From positions 1 to 41,049 of the forward strand of contig NZ_JAGIBH010000022.1 of NCBI RefSeq assembly GCF_017744445.1: a DNA stretch of 41,049 nucleotides, in the 5' to 3' direction. Shown piece by piece: positions 8,325 through 16,149 of the stretch. Origin of the DNA: Caulobacter sp. Lineage in GTDB: Bacteria; Pseudomonadota; Alphaproteobacteria; Caulobacterales; Caulobacteraceae. Made by a program: the position numbers and the translations under genes. Position 1 is the first letter of the stretch. Each line of letters opens with the position of its first letter. The notes beneath the pieces were generated by a model, which ran no database searches, was not told the origin of the DNA, and saw only the letters and a program-made list of their open reading frames with translations.

Positions 8325-9166
8325 GCGACATCGAAACGCTCGACGCCGGCTGGATGCGCGAGCGCCCGCTCCCCGAGCGGGGCGATGAAGGCAAGCATGC
8401 GCGGGGTCAGGTGCTCGTCGTCGGCGGTGAGGCGGAACTGGCCGGCGCGGCCATGCTGGCGGGCGTGGCGGCCTTGCGCGCCGGCGCCGGAAAATTGCAG
8501 GTGGCGGTCGCGGGCGCCGCCGTGGCTCCGCTCAGCGTCGCCCTTCCGGAAGCGCGCATCCTCGCCCTTCCTGACGCTGAGTCCAGCGCTGCGGCCGATC
8601 TGGTCATGCAGCATGCCGAGCGTTGCGACGCCCTATTGATCGGCCCCGGCATGATGGACGATCGTGCGGGGCTGGCTGCGGCCCTCCTCGCGCTCGAAAC
8701 CGAGGATCCCGTCGTGGTCGACGCCGGCGCCCTTATGGCCGTGCCGTCGGCGCCGGGCCGGCCCGGCCGCGTGCTCACCCCGAACGCCGGCGAGATGGCG
8801 CGGCTGCTGGATTTCGAGAAACGCGCGGTCGACGCCGATCCGTTAGCGGCCGGTCGTCAGGCCGCCCAAAGATTCGAGGCGATCGTGGTCATGAAGGGCG
8901 CCGCCACCTTTGTCGCCTCACCCGACGGCCAGATCGGCCGCTATGCCGGCGGCGGTCCCGGCCTGGGCGTCTCCGGCTCGGGCGACGTGCTGGGCGGATT
9001 GATCGCCGGCTTGCTGGCGCGCGGGGCCTCTCCCTTTGAAGCCGCGGCCTGGGGCGTCTACCTGCATGGCGAGGCTGGCGCACGTCTGGCGTCGCGGATC
9101 GGCAAGCTAGGCTTTCTCGCCCGCGAGATCGCCGACGAGGCGCCGCTTATCCTGTCGAGCTACTGA
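8321..9166 (+). CDS. nnrD: ADP-dependent NAD(P)H-hydrate dehydratase
   Basis: The 281-residue protein is a stand-alone YjeF C-terminal domain of the ribokinase-like fold. It shows GKHARGQVLVVGG at the N-terminus, LLIGPGMMD, VLTPNAGEMARLL, MKGAATFVASPDG and the nucleotide/catalytic loop GVSGSGDVLGGLIAGLLARG. These enzymes dehydrate the damaged S-form of NADHX and NADPHX using ADP, repairing heat- or acid-damaged cofactors in the cytoplasm. The epimerase (YjeF_N) domain found fused in many bacteria is absent. It overlaps the phosphatase gene by 4 bases. Its 3' end overlaps that of the convergent GH65-like gene by 20 bases. Confidence 0.87.
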   Translation: MSDIETLDAGWMRERPLPERGDEGKHARGQVLVVGGEAELAGAAMLAGVAALRAGAGKLQVAVAGAAVAPLSVALPEARILALPDAESSAAADLVMQHAERCDALLIGPGMMDDRAGLAAALLALETEDPVVVDAGALMAVPSAPGRPGRVLTPNAGEMARLLDFEKRAVDADPLAAGRQAAQRFEAIVVMKGAATFVASPDGQIGRYAGGGPGLGVSGSGDVLGGLIAGLLARGASPFEAAAWGVYLHGEAGARLASRIGKLGFLAREIADEAPLILSSY

Positions 9167-11231
9167 CGTCCTGCAATTCGGCCACCTGGCCATGCCGAGC
9201 TACAAGCTTCATGGGCTTGCCGCGAACCCACAGTCGATCGACCTCGATCGCCTCCCACCCCGTCGGCAGGACGACAGGCGCGCACGGCCAGGTTTCCGGC
9301 GCCTCGTCACCGGGTTCAAGGCGTGGAAAACCCAGCAGCAGCCCGGATAGGAACCCGCCCATATTGGCGAAAAATGGCCCGGCGCGCGGTTGGTCGGGGA
9401 ACTTGTCTGGACGGTACTCCAGGATCTGGCCAAAACGTCCGCTCTCGAACTTGGCGTAGCCTTCCTCGAGCATTTTCAGCGCCAGGGCTCGATCTCCCGT
9501 TCGCGCCGCCCAGGCGCCGTAGAGCGCCGAGAGCATGGGACTGCCCAGATAGCGATCGGCCTGATCGAGATAGAATGCCAACGTCGCTTGTTCTTGCGCT
9601 TCCGGCAGCGGAAAGCCGAACGGCCACAGTCCCATCAACGGGTCCGGGGTCGCGCCCTTTTCCTCGGTCTTGCGATAGCCGTCGTGGGAGAGCACCACCT
9701 CCCCGCGCCGAGGAAGAGTCATTCCGGCGGCGATCGCGCGCCATTCGGGGTCGATCTGGCGTCCCGTACGCTCGGCGCAGCGGATCGTATCGTTCAGCAC
9801 CACGACCGCGGCCATGTTTGTGAAGGCGGCGTTGTCCACCGGCAACGCGCGCTCGGCGATGCCCATGGAGGCGCGGATCGCATAGCCGTCGTCCGTGCGG
9901 TGGACACGCGAAACGATCCACTCGGCGACACCCGATAGCACTGGCCAGGCCCTGTCCCGACGAAACTCCGCCTGCCCCGTCACATCGGCATGGAGCGCGA
10001 AGGCTCGGCTCACGTCCAGCGATACGTGATCCTCGTGCCAGGCGGCGGTTCCGGGCAAGGGCGCGGCTTCCTCGCCCCATGAGGGCGAGCTCTCCCACGG
10101 AAACTGCGCGCCCAGCCGCCCCATCAGCTTGGCATTGGCGCGGGCTCGATCAAGGTTTCGAAAACGATAGTCCAAGAGGCTGGCCGCGGCCTGCGGCTGG
10201 ACGAGACTCAGCACCGGAACGGCGAAGGCCTCGATGTCCCACATCACGTGGCCATAGTAGTAGTGATAGTCGTGCCAGGTCGCGAGGCCGAAGATCGATG
10301 TCGAGGCGCACGACGACGAGTGCACCGAGCTGTTCAGGTAGAAGAACGCCGCGTCCGCCGAGGCTTGCCAGCGCGGCTCGGCGCCGACGAGCTGGATGCG
10401 TCCCTTCCAGATCTCTTTCCAAGCCGCCCGGTTCTCAACGCGGAGCGTGTCAAAGCCATCGAAGGCGGCCTTGGCGACCATTCGTCCTGCCTGTTCATCG
10501 GGACGGGTGTGCATGGCGCTGGGCGTCAGGCTGGCGATCTGCCGCAGATGGTACGATTTCCCCGCCTGCGCTCGGAAGCCGTAGGTCGTGATCAGCCCAC
10601 TGCCGTCCAGCGCTGGCCGCTTGGGCTCGATCGCTTTCGCCTCGCCCCCGGATATCTCTGTGACATAGGCCAAGCCCAGGCGCCCCAGCTTGCCGGCCGA
10701 CTCCCAAAGCAGCGTTCCGTCGGAGTGCCGCGCCCCTTCGCCCGGCGTGTCGCGCCTGAAGCGGAGCGCTCTCCCGAGGACGCCCGCCGTCGACACGCCC
10801 CCACGGAGTTGCAAGTCACACGCGCCATCCACCCGCACGGTCAGTTCTTGGCAGACCAGTGTCGGATCCTCGCGGCTGGCGAACGTCAGGACCGTGCAGT
10901 CGATGCGCCTTCCCTGGGCGGCGAACACGAAGCGTGAGGTCAGCTCACCGCAGGAAAAGTCATAGGCCTGTTCCAGATCCACGACCTGATGGCCCAGGTC
11001 CGACAGCCAGACTCCGTTGACCGCGATGTCGCCCGCCAGCGGATAGGGCGCCGGCGCGGCTGCCTCGATCCCACGCTCGGGATCCTCGCCGACGTAGCCG
11101 CTGACCAACGCCATGCCCGACTGCAGCGGCTGACAGCGCACTCGCAGGCCGATCAGGCCATTGCTGACATAGGCCGGGAGGTCCTGGCCGCCCTCACCTG
11201 AGACCGGCGGCGGACTGATCGGTTCGGACAT
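9147..11231 (-). CDS. Glycoside hydrolase family 65-like protein
   Basis: The 694-residue protein has the GH65 layout: an N-terminal beta-sandwich (about 20-270, starting with SNGLIGLRV), a linker and an (alpha/alpha)6 barrel. The barrel contains YYGHVMWDIEAFAVPVLSL, the counterpart of the GH65 signature GH-x-FWD-x-E, and GIAERALPVDNAAFTN, where the family's general-acid Glu region lies but without the common GPDEYH wording. GH65 members hydrolyse or phosphorolyse alpha-glucosides such as trehalose, maltose or kojibiose. With no signal peptide this one should be cytoplasmic. I cannot decide hydrolase or phosphorylase. The start ATG at 11231 has AGGGGA upstream. The next gene upstream is a divergent SDR. 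Confidence 0.8.
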   Translation of the reverse strand: MSEPISPPPVSGEGGQDLPAYVSNGLIGLRVRCQPLQSGMALVSGYVGEDPERGIEAAAPAPYPLAGDIAVNGVWLSDLGHQVVDLEQAYDFSCGELTSRFVFAAQGRRIDCTVLTFASREDPTLVCQELTVRVDGACDLQLRGGVSTAGVLGRALRFRRDTPGEGARHSDGTLLWESAGKLGRLGLAYVTEISGGEAKAIEPKRPALDGSGLITTYGFRAQAGKSYHLRQIASLTPSAMHTRPDEQAGRMVAKAAFDGFDTLRVENRAAWKEIWKGRIQLVGAEPRWQASADAAFFYLNSSVHSSSCASTSIFGLATWHDYHYYYGHVMWDIEAFAVPVLSLVQPQAAASLLDYRFRNLDRARANAKLMGRLGAQFPWESSPSWGEEAAPLPGTAAWHEDHVSLDVSRAFALHADVTGQAEFRRDRAWPVLSGVAEWIVSRVHRTDDGYAIRASMGIAERALPVDNAAFTNMAAVVVLNDTIRCAERTGRQIDPEWRAIAAGMTLPRRGEVVLSHDGYRKTEEKGATPDPLMGLWPFGFPLPEAQEQATLAFYLDQADRYLGSPMLSALYGAWAARTGDRALALKMLEEGYAKFESGRFGQILEYRPDKFPDQPRAGPFFANMGGFLSGLLLGFPRLEPGDEAPETWPCAPVVLPTGWEAIEVDRLWVRGKPMKLVARHGQVAELQDVSSSTG

Positions 11232-11262
11232 CACGTCCCCTGGGCGGTTGGCAGACCTGATG

Positions 11263-11312
11263 AACTCGGCGTCATGGGAAAGGTTCGCGAACCGCTCGAT
11301 TGATCCGACGTT
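11263..11312. promoter_or_regulatory. Divergent EcfG-like promoters sharing a 12-bp palindrome
   Basis: The palindrome GGTTCGCGAACC (11282-11293) supplies a -35-like CGAAC on each strand. On the plus strand CGAAC (11288-11292)-N16-CGTT (11309-11312) ends 30 bases before the SDR start. On the minus strand CGAAC (11287-11283)-N16-AGTT (11266-11263) ends 31 bases before the GH65 start. Each deviates from GGAAC in the first base, so these are candidates only; the palindrome could instead be an operator. Confidence 0.35.
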
Positions 11313-11342
11313 GGCCTCCGGACACCAAACGAGGAACAGACC

Positions 11343-12113
11343 ATGGGACAGCTGGACGGCAGGATCGCGATCGTCACCGGATCGGATTCGGGGATCGGCC
11401 AAGGGATCGCCGAGGAACTCGCCCGCGAGGGCGCCGATGTCGCCATTACATATCTTCATGACGAGCAAGGCGCGGACGAAACGCGGCGCAGGATCGAGGC
11501 GTGCGGTCGGCGCGCCTTCGTCGCACGCCTGGATCAGGCCGACGAGGCGTCGGTTACGGCTCTGTTCGACGGCGTTGTGGAAGCTCTCGGCAGGCCCGAC
11601 ATCCTTGTCAACAACGCCGGCGCCACGGATATCAAGCAGACGCCCTTCGCCGAGACCCCAACGGCGGATTTCGACCGGATGCTGAAAGTCGACCTGTACG
11701 GTCCATTCTTCTGCAGCCGTGAATTCGTGCGCCGGCGTGAGCATGGCGGCAAGATCATCAACATCACCTCGGTGCACGAGGTCACGCCCAGTCCGAAATA
11801 TACTGCTTACAATGCCGCCAAAGGCGGGTTGCTGAGCTTCACGCGCGGCCTGGCCCTTGAGCTAGCGTCGCGGCGGACGACGGTGAACGCCATCGCGCCC
11901 GGCCTGACGCGGGCCCCGCCCACGCTGGAGCGGATTGAAAGCCCCCAAGGTCAGGAAAAGATCAAGAAGAACATCCCGCTGCAGCGCGCCGGCGAACCGC
12001 GGGAGATCGGGCGCCTGGCCGTCTACCTCGCCTCCGACGACGCCGACTATGTCACCGGCCAAACCTTCACGATCGACGGTGGCCTGGAGACCAACTGGGG
12101 CCAGGGCGCTTAG
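11343..12113 (+). CDS. SDR-family oxidoreductase (glucose 1-dehydrogenase-like)
   Basis: The 256-residue protein is a classical short-chain dehydrogenase: cofactor motif TGSDSGIG, NNAG at about 88-91, an ITSVHE segment with the catalytic Ser, and YNAAK with the catalytic Tyr and Lys. The C-terminus (YVTGQTFTIDGGLETNWGQGA) is typical of glucose-1-dehydrogenase and 3-oxoacyl-reductase-like members. The substrate is not certain. GAGGAA precedes the ATG by about 6 bases. It diverges from the GH65-like gene across a 111-base region; a joint role in glucoside/glucose metabolism is possible but inferred from neighbourhood only. Confidence 0.85.
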   Translation: MGQLDGRIAIVTGSDSGIGQGIAEELAREGADVAITYLHDEQGADETRRRIEACGRRAFVARLDQADEASVTALFDGVVEALGRPDILVNNAGATDIKQTPFAETPTADFDRMLKVDLYGPFFCSREFVRRREHGGKIINITSVHEVTPSPKYTAYNAAKGGLLSFTRGLALELASRRTTVNAIAPGLTRAPPTLERIESPQGQEKIKKNIPLQRAGEPREIGRLAVYLASDDADYVTGQTFTIDGGLETNWGQGA

Positions 12114-12191
12114 GCAAGCCGGCGCGCATACGCGGCTGGATAGGCTTTGGATCTCGCGCCGAACGAAGATTTTTGGACCCGGAACTGCTCC

Positions 12192-12237
12192 TCCCAGCCG
12201 TCATTACCCCTTGCGACAAATCGCTGTGAGGCTGGGA
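12192..12237 (+). promoter_or_regulatory. Leader stem-loop that can cover the ribosome site
   Basis: TCCCAGCC (12192-12199) is the exact complement of GGCTGGGA (12230-12237), separated by 30 bases. The right arm includes the GAGG/GGGAA Shine-Dalgarno region just before the ATG at 12241. If transcribed, this pairing would hide the ribosome site of the lipoprotein gene. The transcription start is unknown. Confidence 0.3.
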
Positions 12238-12240
12238 AAG

Positions 12241-12948
12241 ATGGGCTGTTTTGAACCTCGGCGAGTTCTGCTGACGGCAAGTTTCGCCGCCCTGCTCGGC
12301 CTTACCGCCTGCGCGACCGGGCAAGGCAGTTTCGTCGCCGGCTCGGGTGGGTCGTCCAGCGATGGCGAAGCCTTCGCCTTCGACGAAAGCGGCGATACGA
12401 GCTTCGAGCAGAATGCGCCCGGACTGCTGGCGGCGAGCGGCAACGCCCTGCTGCCGGGCGGCCGCAACCTGGCGCCGCCCCGCCTGAACGCCGCTACGAC
12501 TAACGCAGCCCCGCTGCTGAGCACTGGTCCGGTCAATGCCGACCTCAACGCCAATGTCAGCCTGCTGAACGGGAGCAACGCTTCAGTGGGCCTGAACAGC
12601 GCCTTGGGCTCGGTGAACGTCAACGCCGCCCTCGGCGGGCCGCTGCTGGCGCTGAACGGCTCCAACGCCGCACTGCTCGGGATCAACGCCATCGGTCCCA
12701 ACGTGATGGGCGTCACCCCCAATCTCACGGCCTCGCTGGGCGGGGCCATCAATCCCGCCACGGCCGCCACTCAGACCCTGATCAGCGCCACCGTCGGCGC
12801 CACGCAGCAGCCGAGCCAGCCCACGACGGGCCAGCCGCCGCTGCTGCCGCCAGTGCTGGGCGTGCCCGGCGCGACGCCGTTGCAGACGCTGCTGCCATTG
12901 CTGACGACGCCGAAGCCGCCCGTCCTCCCCGGCCTGCTGGGCCAATAA
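12241..12948 (+). CDS. Small repetitive lipoprotein upstream of a TpsB-type transporter
   Basis: The 235-residue protein has a clear lipoprotein signal (LLGLTAC, Cys 24). After a Gly/Ser linker it runs into a low-complexity region of Asn, Leu, Ala and Gly (about 75-190) with recurring LNGSNA/NAAL units such as SLLNGSNASVGLNSALG and ALNGSNAALLGINAIG. It ends in a Pro/Leu-rich tail. I recognise no family. The short Asn-containing repeats look like beta-solenoid or adhesin-like sequence in miniature. It stops 10 bases before the outer-membrane transporter gene, so the two form an operon, and it could be that transporter's substrate, partner or surface anchor. I took ATG 12241 because the signal peptide starts there. 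Confidence 0.75.
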   Translation: MGCFEPRRVLLTASFAALLGLTACATGQGSFVAGSGGSSSDGEAFAFDESGDTSFEQNAPGLLAASGNALLPGGRNLAPPRLNAATTNAAPLLSTGPVNADLNANVSLLNGSNASVGLNSALGSVNVNAALGGPLLALNGSNAALLGINAIGPNVMGVTPNLTASLGGAINPATAATQTLISATVGATQQPSQPTTGQPPLLPPVLGVPGATPLQTLLPLLTTPKPPVLPGLLGQ

Positions 12949-12958
12949 GAGATCCTCG

Positions 12959-14578
12959 ATGCTCAAATGCACCCTGCTCGTCGCGGCCGCGCTGGCGCTG
13001 CCGCTGTCCGTCCATGCCCAGACCAGCACCAGCCGGGTGGTGCCCCAGGACCGCCCGGACCAGAACCCGCGCGCCAGCCGCGCCAAACCCGCGCCCGGTC
13101 CGCGCGCGCCGCGGGGCCGCATGCGCTCGACGCCTGTCGCGCCGTTCCAGCTGCAAGATGTCCGCATCGAGGGCTCGACACTTCCGATCGCCGATCTGCA
13201 GGCCGCCTGGCGTCCGTTCGTTGGCCAAACGGTCGACACCAAGGGGCTGGTGAAGATCACCGACGCGGTGGCCCGGCTCTATGAGCGCGAAGGCTATGCC
13301 ATCTACACCGTGCTGGTCCCCGACCAGACCTTCGAGGGTGGCGTCCTGCGCCTGCGGGCCCTGGAGGGCTACATCTCCGAAGCCGTCGTCACCGCGCCTA
13401 ACGCCAAGAGCCGCGCCCTGGCCGATCAGTACGTGGCTCGGCTGAAGGTCGATCGCCCGCTGAAGCGCAGGACGCTGGAACGCTACGTCTCGCTGATCCG
13501 CGACATTCCCGGAACCAGCAACGAAATGGTCCTGGAGAACGGCGACGGCGACAACGGCGTGCGGCTGAAGATGGCGCTGAAGCCCCGGCCCGTGCAGGTC
13601 GCCGTTTCGGTCAACAACCGGGGCACCGCCTATCTTGGCCGGACCCAGGTGCAGGCTGACCTTTACCTGAACAGCCTGCTGCGCTCGGGCGACCAGACCC
13701 GCTTCACCGTCGCGGTCCCCACCGACATCGACCGCTTCCGGTCGTACTCGATCGGCCACGTCACGCCGCTCGGCTCGAACGGCCTGTCGCTGGGTCTCAA
13801 CGCCGGCTACCTGAAGACCAAGCCCGCGGTCGGCGGCCTGGTCGGCCACGCCAAGTCGGCCGGCGCCCAGCTGTCCTATCCCATCATCCGGGGCTACGAG
13901 CGCGACCTCTACGTCAACGTCTCGATCGACGGCGTCGACAGCGACAACGCTTTCCTCGGCTATACCTTCGCCAACGACAAGACGCGCGCGGCCCGCGCCG
14001 CCCTGTCGACCAGCGTCCAGAAGGATCGCAGCCTGTGGTACGTCAGCGCGACGGTCAGCCAGGGCATCGACGGCCTGGGCGCGCGCACCGATCCGGCGCT
14101 GGCCAAGCTGGCCTTCCGCAAGCTGAACGTCCGCGGCGGCGCGGCCTGGAGCATCGGCAAGCAGGGCGCGTTGCGCGTCAACGCCGCCGGCCAGACAACG
14201 TCGGACCGCCTGCCCGGCACCGAGCAGTTCGCCGTGGGCGGCGACGAGTTCGGCCGGGGCTACGAGGCCTCCGTGATCGCCGGCGACAGCGGCGTGGCGG
14301 CTTCCGCCGAGCTGGCCTTCGTGCCCGCCAAGCCGCCGAAGGGCTTTGGCGGTTCGGAGCTCTACAGCTTCATCGACGGCGGCAAGGTCCGGTACCGGGG
14401 CCGCTTCGGCTACGCCACCTCGCACGCCGACCTGCGCTCGGCCGGCGGCGGCGTGCGGGTGCGGATCCAGAACAAGGCGATCGTCCAGGTCGAGGCGGCC
14501 AAGGCGCTATCCAACGACATCGCTTTCTTGGACGGACGCGCTTGGCGGGGCGTCGTGAGCGTCAAGACCGTCTGGTGA
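12959..14578 (+). CDS. ShlB/FhaC/HecB-family outer-membrane transporter (TpsB type)
   Basis: The 539-residue protein has a signal peptide (cleaved after VHA), a Pro/Arg-rich linker (about 20-58), two POTRA-like domains (about 60-210, including FQLQDVRIEG and GGVLRLRALEGYISEAVV) and a 16-strand-type barrel. The barrel carries the loop motif GRGYE (compare VRGY in FhaC) and YSFIDGGKV, matching the F-x-DxG motif of TpsB proteins. It ends in Trp, as expected of a barrel. Such proteins secrete one large partner (TpsA). Here no large TpsA gene is adjacent; instead there is a small repetitive lipoprotein upstream and a Ser/Asn-rich exported protein downstream on the other strand. A strong terminator follows. 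Confidence 0.85.
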   Translation: MLKCTLLVAAALALPLSVHAQTSTSRVVPQDRPDQNPRASRAKPAPGPRAPRGRMRSTPVAPFQLQDVRIEGSTLPIADLQAAWRPFVGQTVDTKGLVKITDAVARLYEREGYAIYTVLVPDQTFEGGVLRLRALEGYISEAVVTAPNAKSRALADQYVARLKVDRPLKRRTLERYVSLIRDIPGTSNEMVLENGDGDNGVRLKMALKPRPVQVAVSVNNRGTAYLGRTQVQADLYLNSLLRSGDQTRFTVAVPTDIDRFRSYSIGHVTPLGSNGLSLGLNAGYLKTKPAVGGLVGHAKSAGAQLSYPIIRGYERDLYVNVSIDGVDSDNAFLGYTFANDKTRAARAALSTSVQKDRSLWYVSATVSQGIDGLGARTDPALAKLAFRKLNVRGGAAWSIGKQGALRVNAAGQTTSDRLPGTEQFAVGGDEFGRGYEASVIAGDSGVAASAELAFVPAKPPKGFGGSELYSFIDGGKVRYRGRFGYATSHADLRSAGGGVRVRIQNKAIVQVEAAKALSNDIAFLDGRAWRGVVSVKTVW

Positions 14579-14602
14579 CGGCTTCCATCCGCCGCACAAA
14601 AG

Positions 14603-14630
14603 AAAGGCCGCCTGATTGGGCGGCCTTTTT
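14603..14630 (+). terminator. Rho-independent terminator of the transporter operon
   Basis: AAAGGCCGCC (14603-14612) pairs with GGCGGCCTTT (14619-14628) around TGATTG, ending in TTTTT (14626-14630). This is the only textbook terminator with a T-run that I found in the window. Confidence 0.9.
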
Positions 14631-14658
14631 AGTTGGGCTTTTGAGGGAGAGACGTAGC

Positions 14659-14680
14659 GGGCGCGGCCGAAGCCGCGCCC
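14659..14680 (-). terminator. Hairpin with UUCG tetraloop after the Ser/Asn-rich gene
   Basis: GGGCGCGGC (14659-14667) and GCCGCGCCC (14672-14680) form a perfect 9-bp stem. Read on the minus strand, the loop is TTCG, an exceptionally stable tetraloop. It begins 11 bases after the stop codon of the minus-strand gene. There is no long T-run. Confidence 0.65.
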
Positions 14681-14690
14681 TGTAGGCCCG

Positions 14691-15290
14691 TTAGCGCGGG
14701 GTCGACGACGACGAGTTGTTCTGGCTGCCGTTGCTCGAACGGTTCGACATCGACGAACGGCCCGAGCTCTTGTCGCTCGAGGACTTGCTCGAGTTGTTGT
14801 AGCTGTTGCCGCCGGCGCTCGAGCGCGAGACGCCGCCCAGGGTCACGCCGTCGGTGCTGACCGGCACGCCGATGTGCAGGCCGCTCGACGAGGCGTCCGA
14901 GCTGTTGTTGTTGGCGTTGTTGGCGCCGTTGCTGTTACCGCCGCCGGCATTGTTGCTCGACGAAGCATTGTTGCTGGACGTGTCGCGGTACGTGCCGATC
15001 TGCGGATCGGCGTGGATGCCGCCGATCGTCGTGTCACGCAGATTGGTGTTGTTGTCGTGCCAGCGTTCGCCGCTCTTGTTGCTCTCGCGGTTCTGGACAT
15101 TGTTCTTCCAGGACTCGTTCGAGTTCGAGCTCTGCGAGTTGTTCGTCGAGCTGTTTTGCTGGGCGTTGCTGCCGTTGGTGTTGCCGCCGCGGCCGAGCAG
15201 GTTCGAGCCATTGCCGCTGCTGATCTGGGCGAAGGCGGGCGCGGCGATCATGGTCAGCGCGACCGCGCCGGTCAGAATGTAATTACGCAC
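14691..15290 (-). CDS. Exported Ser/Asn-rich low-complexity protein
   Basis: The 199-residue protein has a clean signal peptide ending PAFAQ; the mature part is about 46% Ser plus Asn by my count. It opens with SSGNGSNLLGRGG, has one ordered-looking segment (about 75-105: WHDNNTNLRDTTIGGIHADPQIGTYRD is its core region), a second one around LHIGVPVSTDGVTLGGV, and a tail almost purely of Ser, Asn, Lys and Gly. I know no family for it. The composition suggests a disordered or matrix/adhesin-like secreted protein. GTG start at 15290 with AGGAG 8 bases before it. It converges on the TpsB-type operon and diverges from the ECF sigma factor, across an unusually AT-rich region. Confidence 0.75.
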   Translation of the reverse strand: MRNYILTGAVALTMIAAPAFAQISSGNGSNLLGRGGNTNGSNAQQNSSTNNSQSSNSNESWKNNVQNRESNKSGERWHDNNTNLRDTTIGGIHADPQIGTYRDTSSNNASSSNNAGGGNSNGANNANNNSSDASSSGLHIGVPVSTDGVTLGGVSRSSAGGNSYNNSSKSSSDKSSGRSSMSNRSSNGSQNNSSSSTPR

Positions 15291-15573
15291 TGAAAAATCT
15301 CCTGAATTTAAGTCTGTGGGCGCCGGCGGGCGCCGACATAGAGCTAACTCAGGGGAAGGATCTTGGTTTCTAAAATAAGAGTATTATCCAGTATTTTCTA
15401 AGTTTATAATGTCACGCTTACAAACTTTAGTCGACATGCCGACCAAACTTCTCAAAACTTATACTTCACTGCGTACGACGATTTACTGATATTGGATCTC
15501 TCTGCATCGATATTTTTTGATGCCTCGCCGAACCAACTCGGAGACCAAGGGTTGGTGAAGCACCCTGCGCCGA
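15291..15573. promoter_or_regulatory. AT-rich divergent regulatory region
   Basis: Between the GTG start of the Ser/Asn-rich gene and the sigma-factor start lies a stretch (roughly 15355-15530) with a base composition far more AT-rich than anything else in the window. It holds a perfect TATAAT on the plus strand (15405-15410), three AAACTT copies (15422-15427, 15445-15450, 15455-15460) and an inverted repeat ACCAAC (15532-15537) / GTTGGT (15551-15556). I cannot assign -35 boxes with confidence. The low GC may mark promoter melting, binding of a nucleoid protein or foreign DNA. Confidence 0.5.
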
Positions 15574-16146
15574 ATGCGGAACGCGATGCCCCCCTTCTCT
15601 GCCGCCACCCTACGCCGCGTCGAGACGCCGGCCGACTGGATCGCTCGCATCGCGCATCAGCGTGATCGCCAGGCTTTCGCCGACCTGTTCCGGCGCTTCG
15701 CGCCAAAGCTGAAGAGCTACTTCCTGCGCAATGGCTTCGACGATGGCGAGGCCGAGGACCTGACCCAGGAGGCGATGCTGCGCGTCTGGCGCTGCGCGGA
15801 ACAGTTCGATCCCGCGCGATGCGAGCCGTGGGGCTGGATCTACGCGATCGCGCGCAATTTGCGGATCGACCGCTTCCGCAAGGCCGTACGGCAGGCGCGG
15901 CACGACCACACGCCGCCCGATGCGCCGCCCAACCCCGAAAGTGAAATTCTCCGCACCGACGACGCCAGACGCCTCAAAGGCGCCCTCGACACCTTGCCGA
16001 ACGACCAGATCGCGGTCGTACATCTAGCCTATTGGGTCGAAAGTCCCCATTCTGAGATCGCCCGACGGCTGAGCCTTCCGCTTGGAACGGTCAAGTCGCG
16101 ACTGCGCCGCGCCGCGGCGCGACTTCGGGAGAGCCTCGGTGAGTAA
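15574..16146 (+). CDS. ECF sigma factor, RpoE/ECF11-like
   Basis: The 190-residue protein has sigma region 2 (about 25-95, with DLTQEAMLRVWR and WGWIYAIARNLRIDRFRK) and region 4 (about 125-185, with SEIARRLSLPLGTVKSRLRRA as helix-turn-helix; only the core is quoted). It lacks regions 1 and 3, as ECF factors do. The partner downstream is a ChrR-type anti-sigma factor, which places it with the ECF11 group that drives singlet-oxygen and organic-peroxide responses in Rhodobacter and Caulobacter. It probably controls its own operon. ATG 15574 and ATG 15586 are both possible starts; neither has a strong ribosome site. Confidence 0.88.
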   Translation: MRNAMPPFSAATLRRVETPADWIARIAHQRDRQAFADLFRRFAPKLKSYFLRNGFDDGEAEDLTQEAMLRVWRCAEQFDPARCEPWGWIYAIARNLRIDRFRKAVRQARHDHTPPDAPPNPESEILRTDDARRLKGALDTLPNDQIAVVHLAYWVESPHSEIARRLSLPLGTVKSRLRRAAARLRESLGE

Positions 16147-16149
16147 GCG

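Noticed and set aside
12181..12185. GGAAC before the repetitive lipoprotein gene
   Set aside because: The expected -10 position reads ATTA; not an EcfG promoter.
12782..14425. Long minus-strand open frame opposite the TpsB-type gene
   Set aside because: Antisense shadow; the plus strand has signal peptide, POTRA and barrel motifs.
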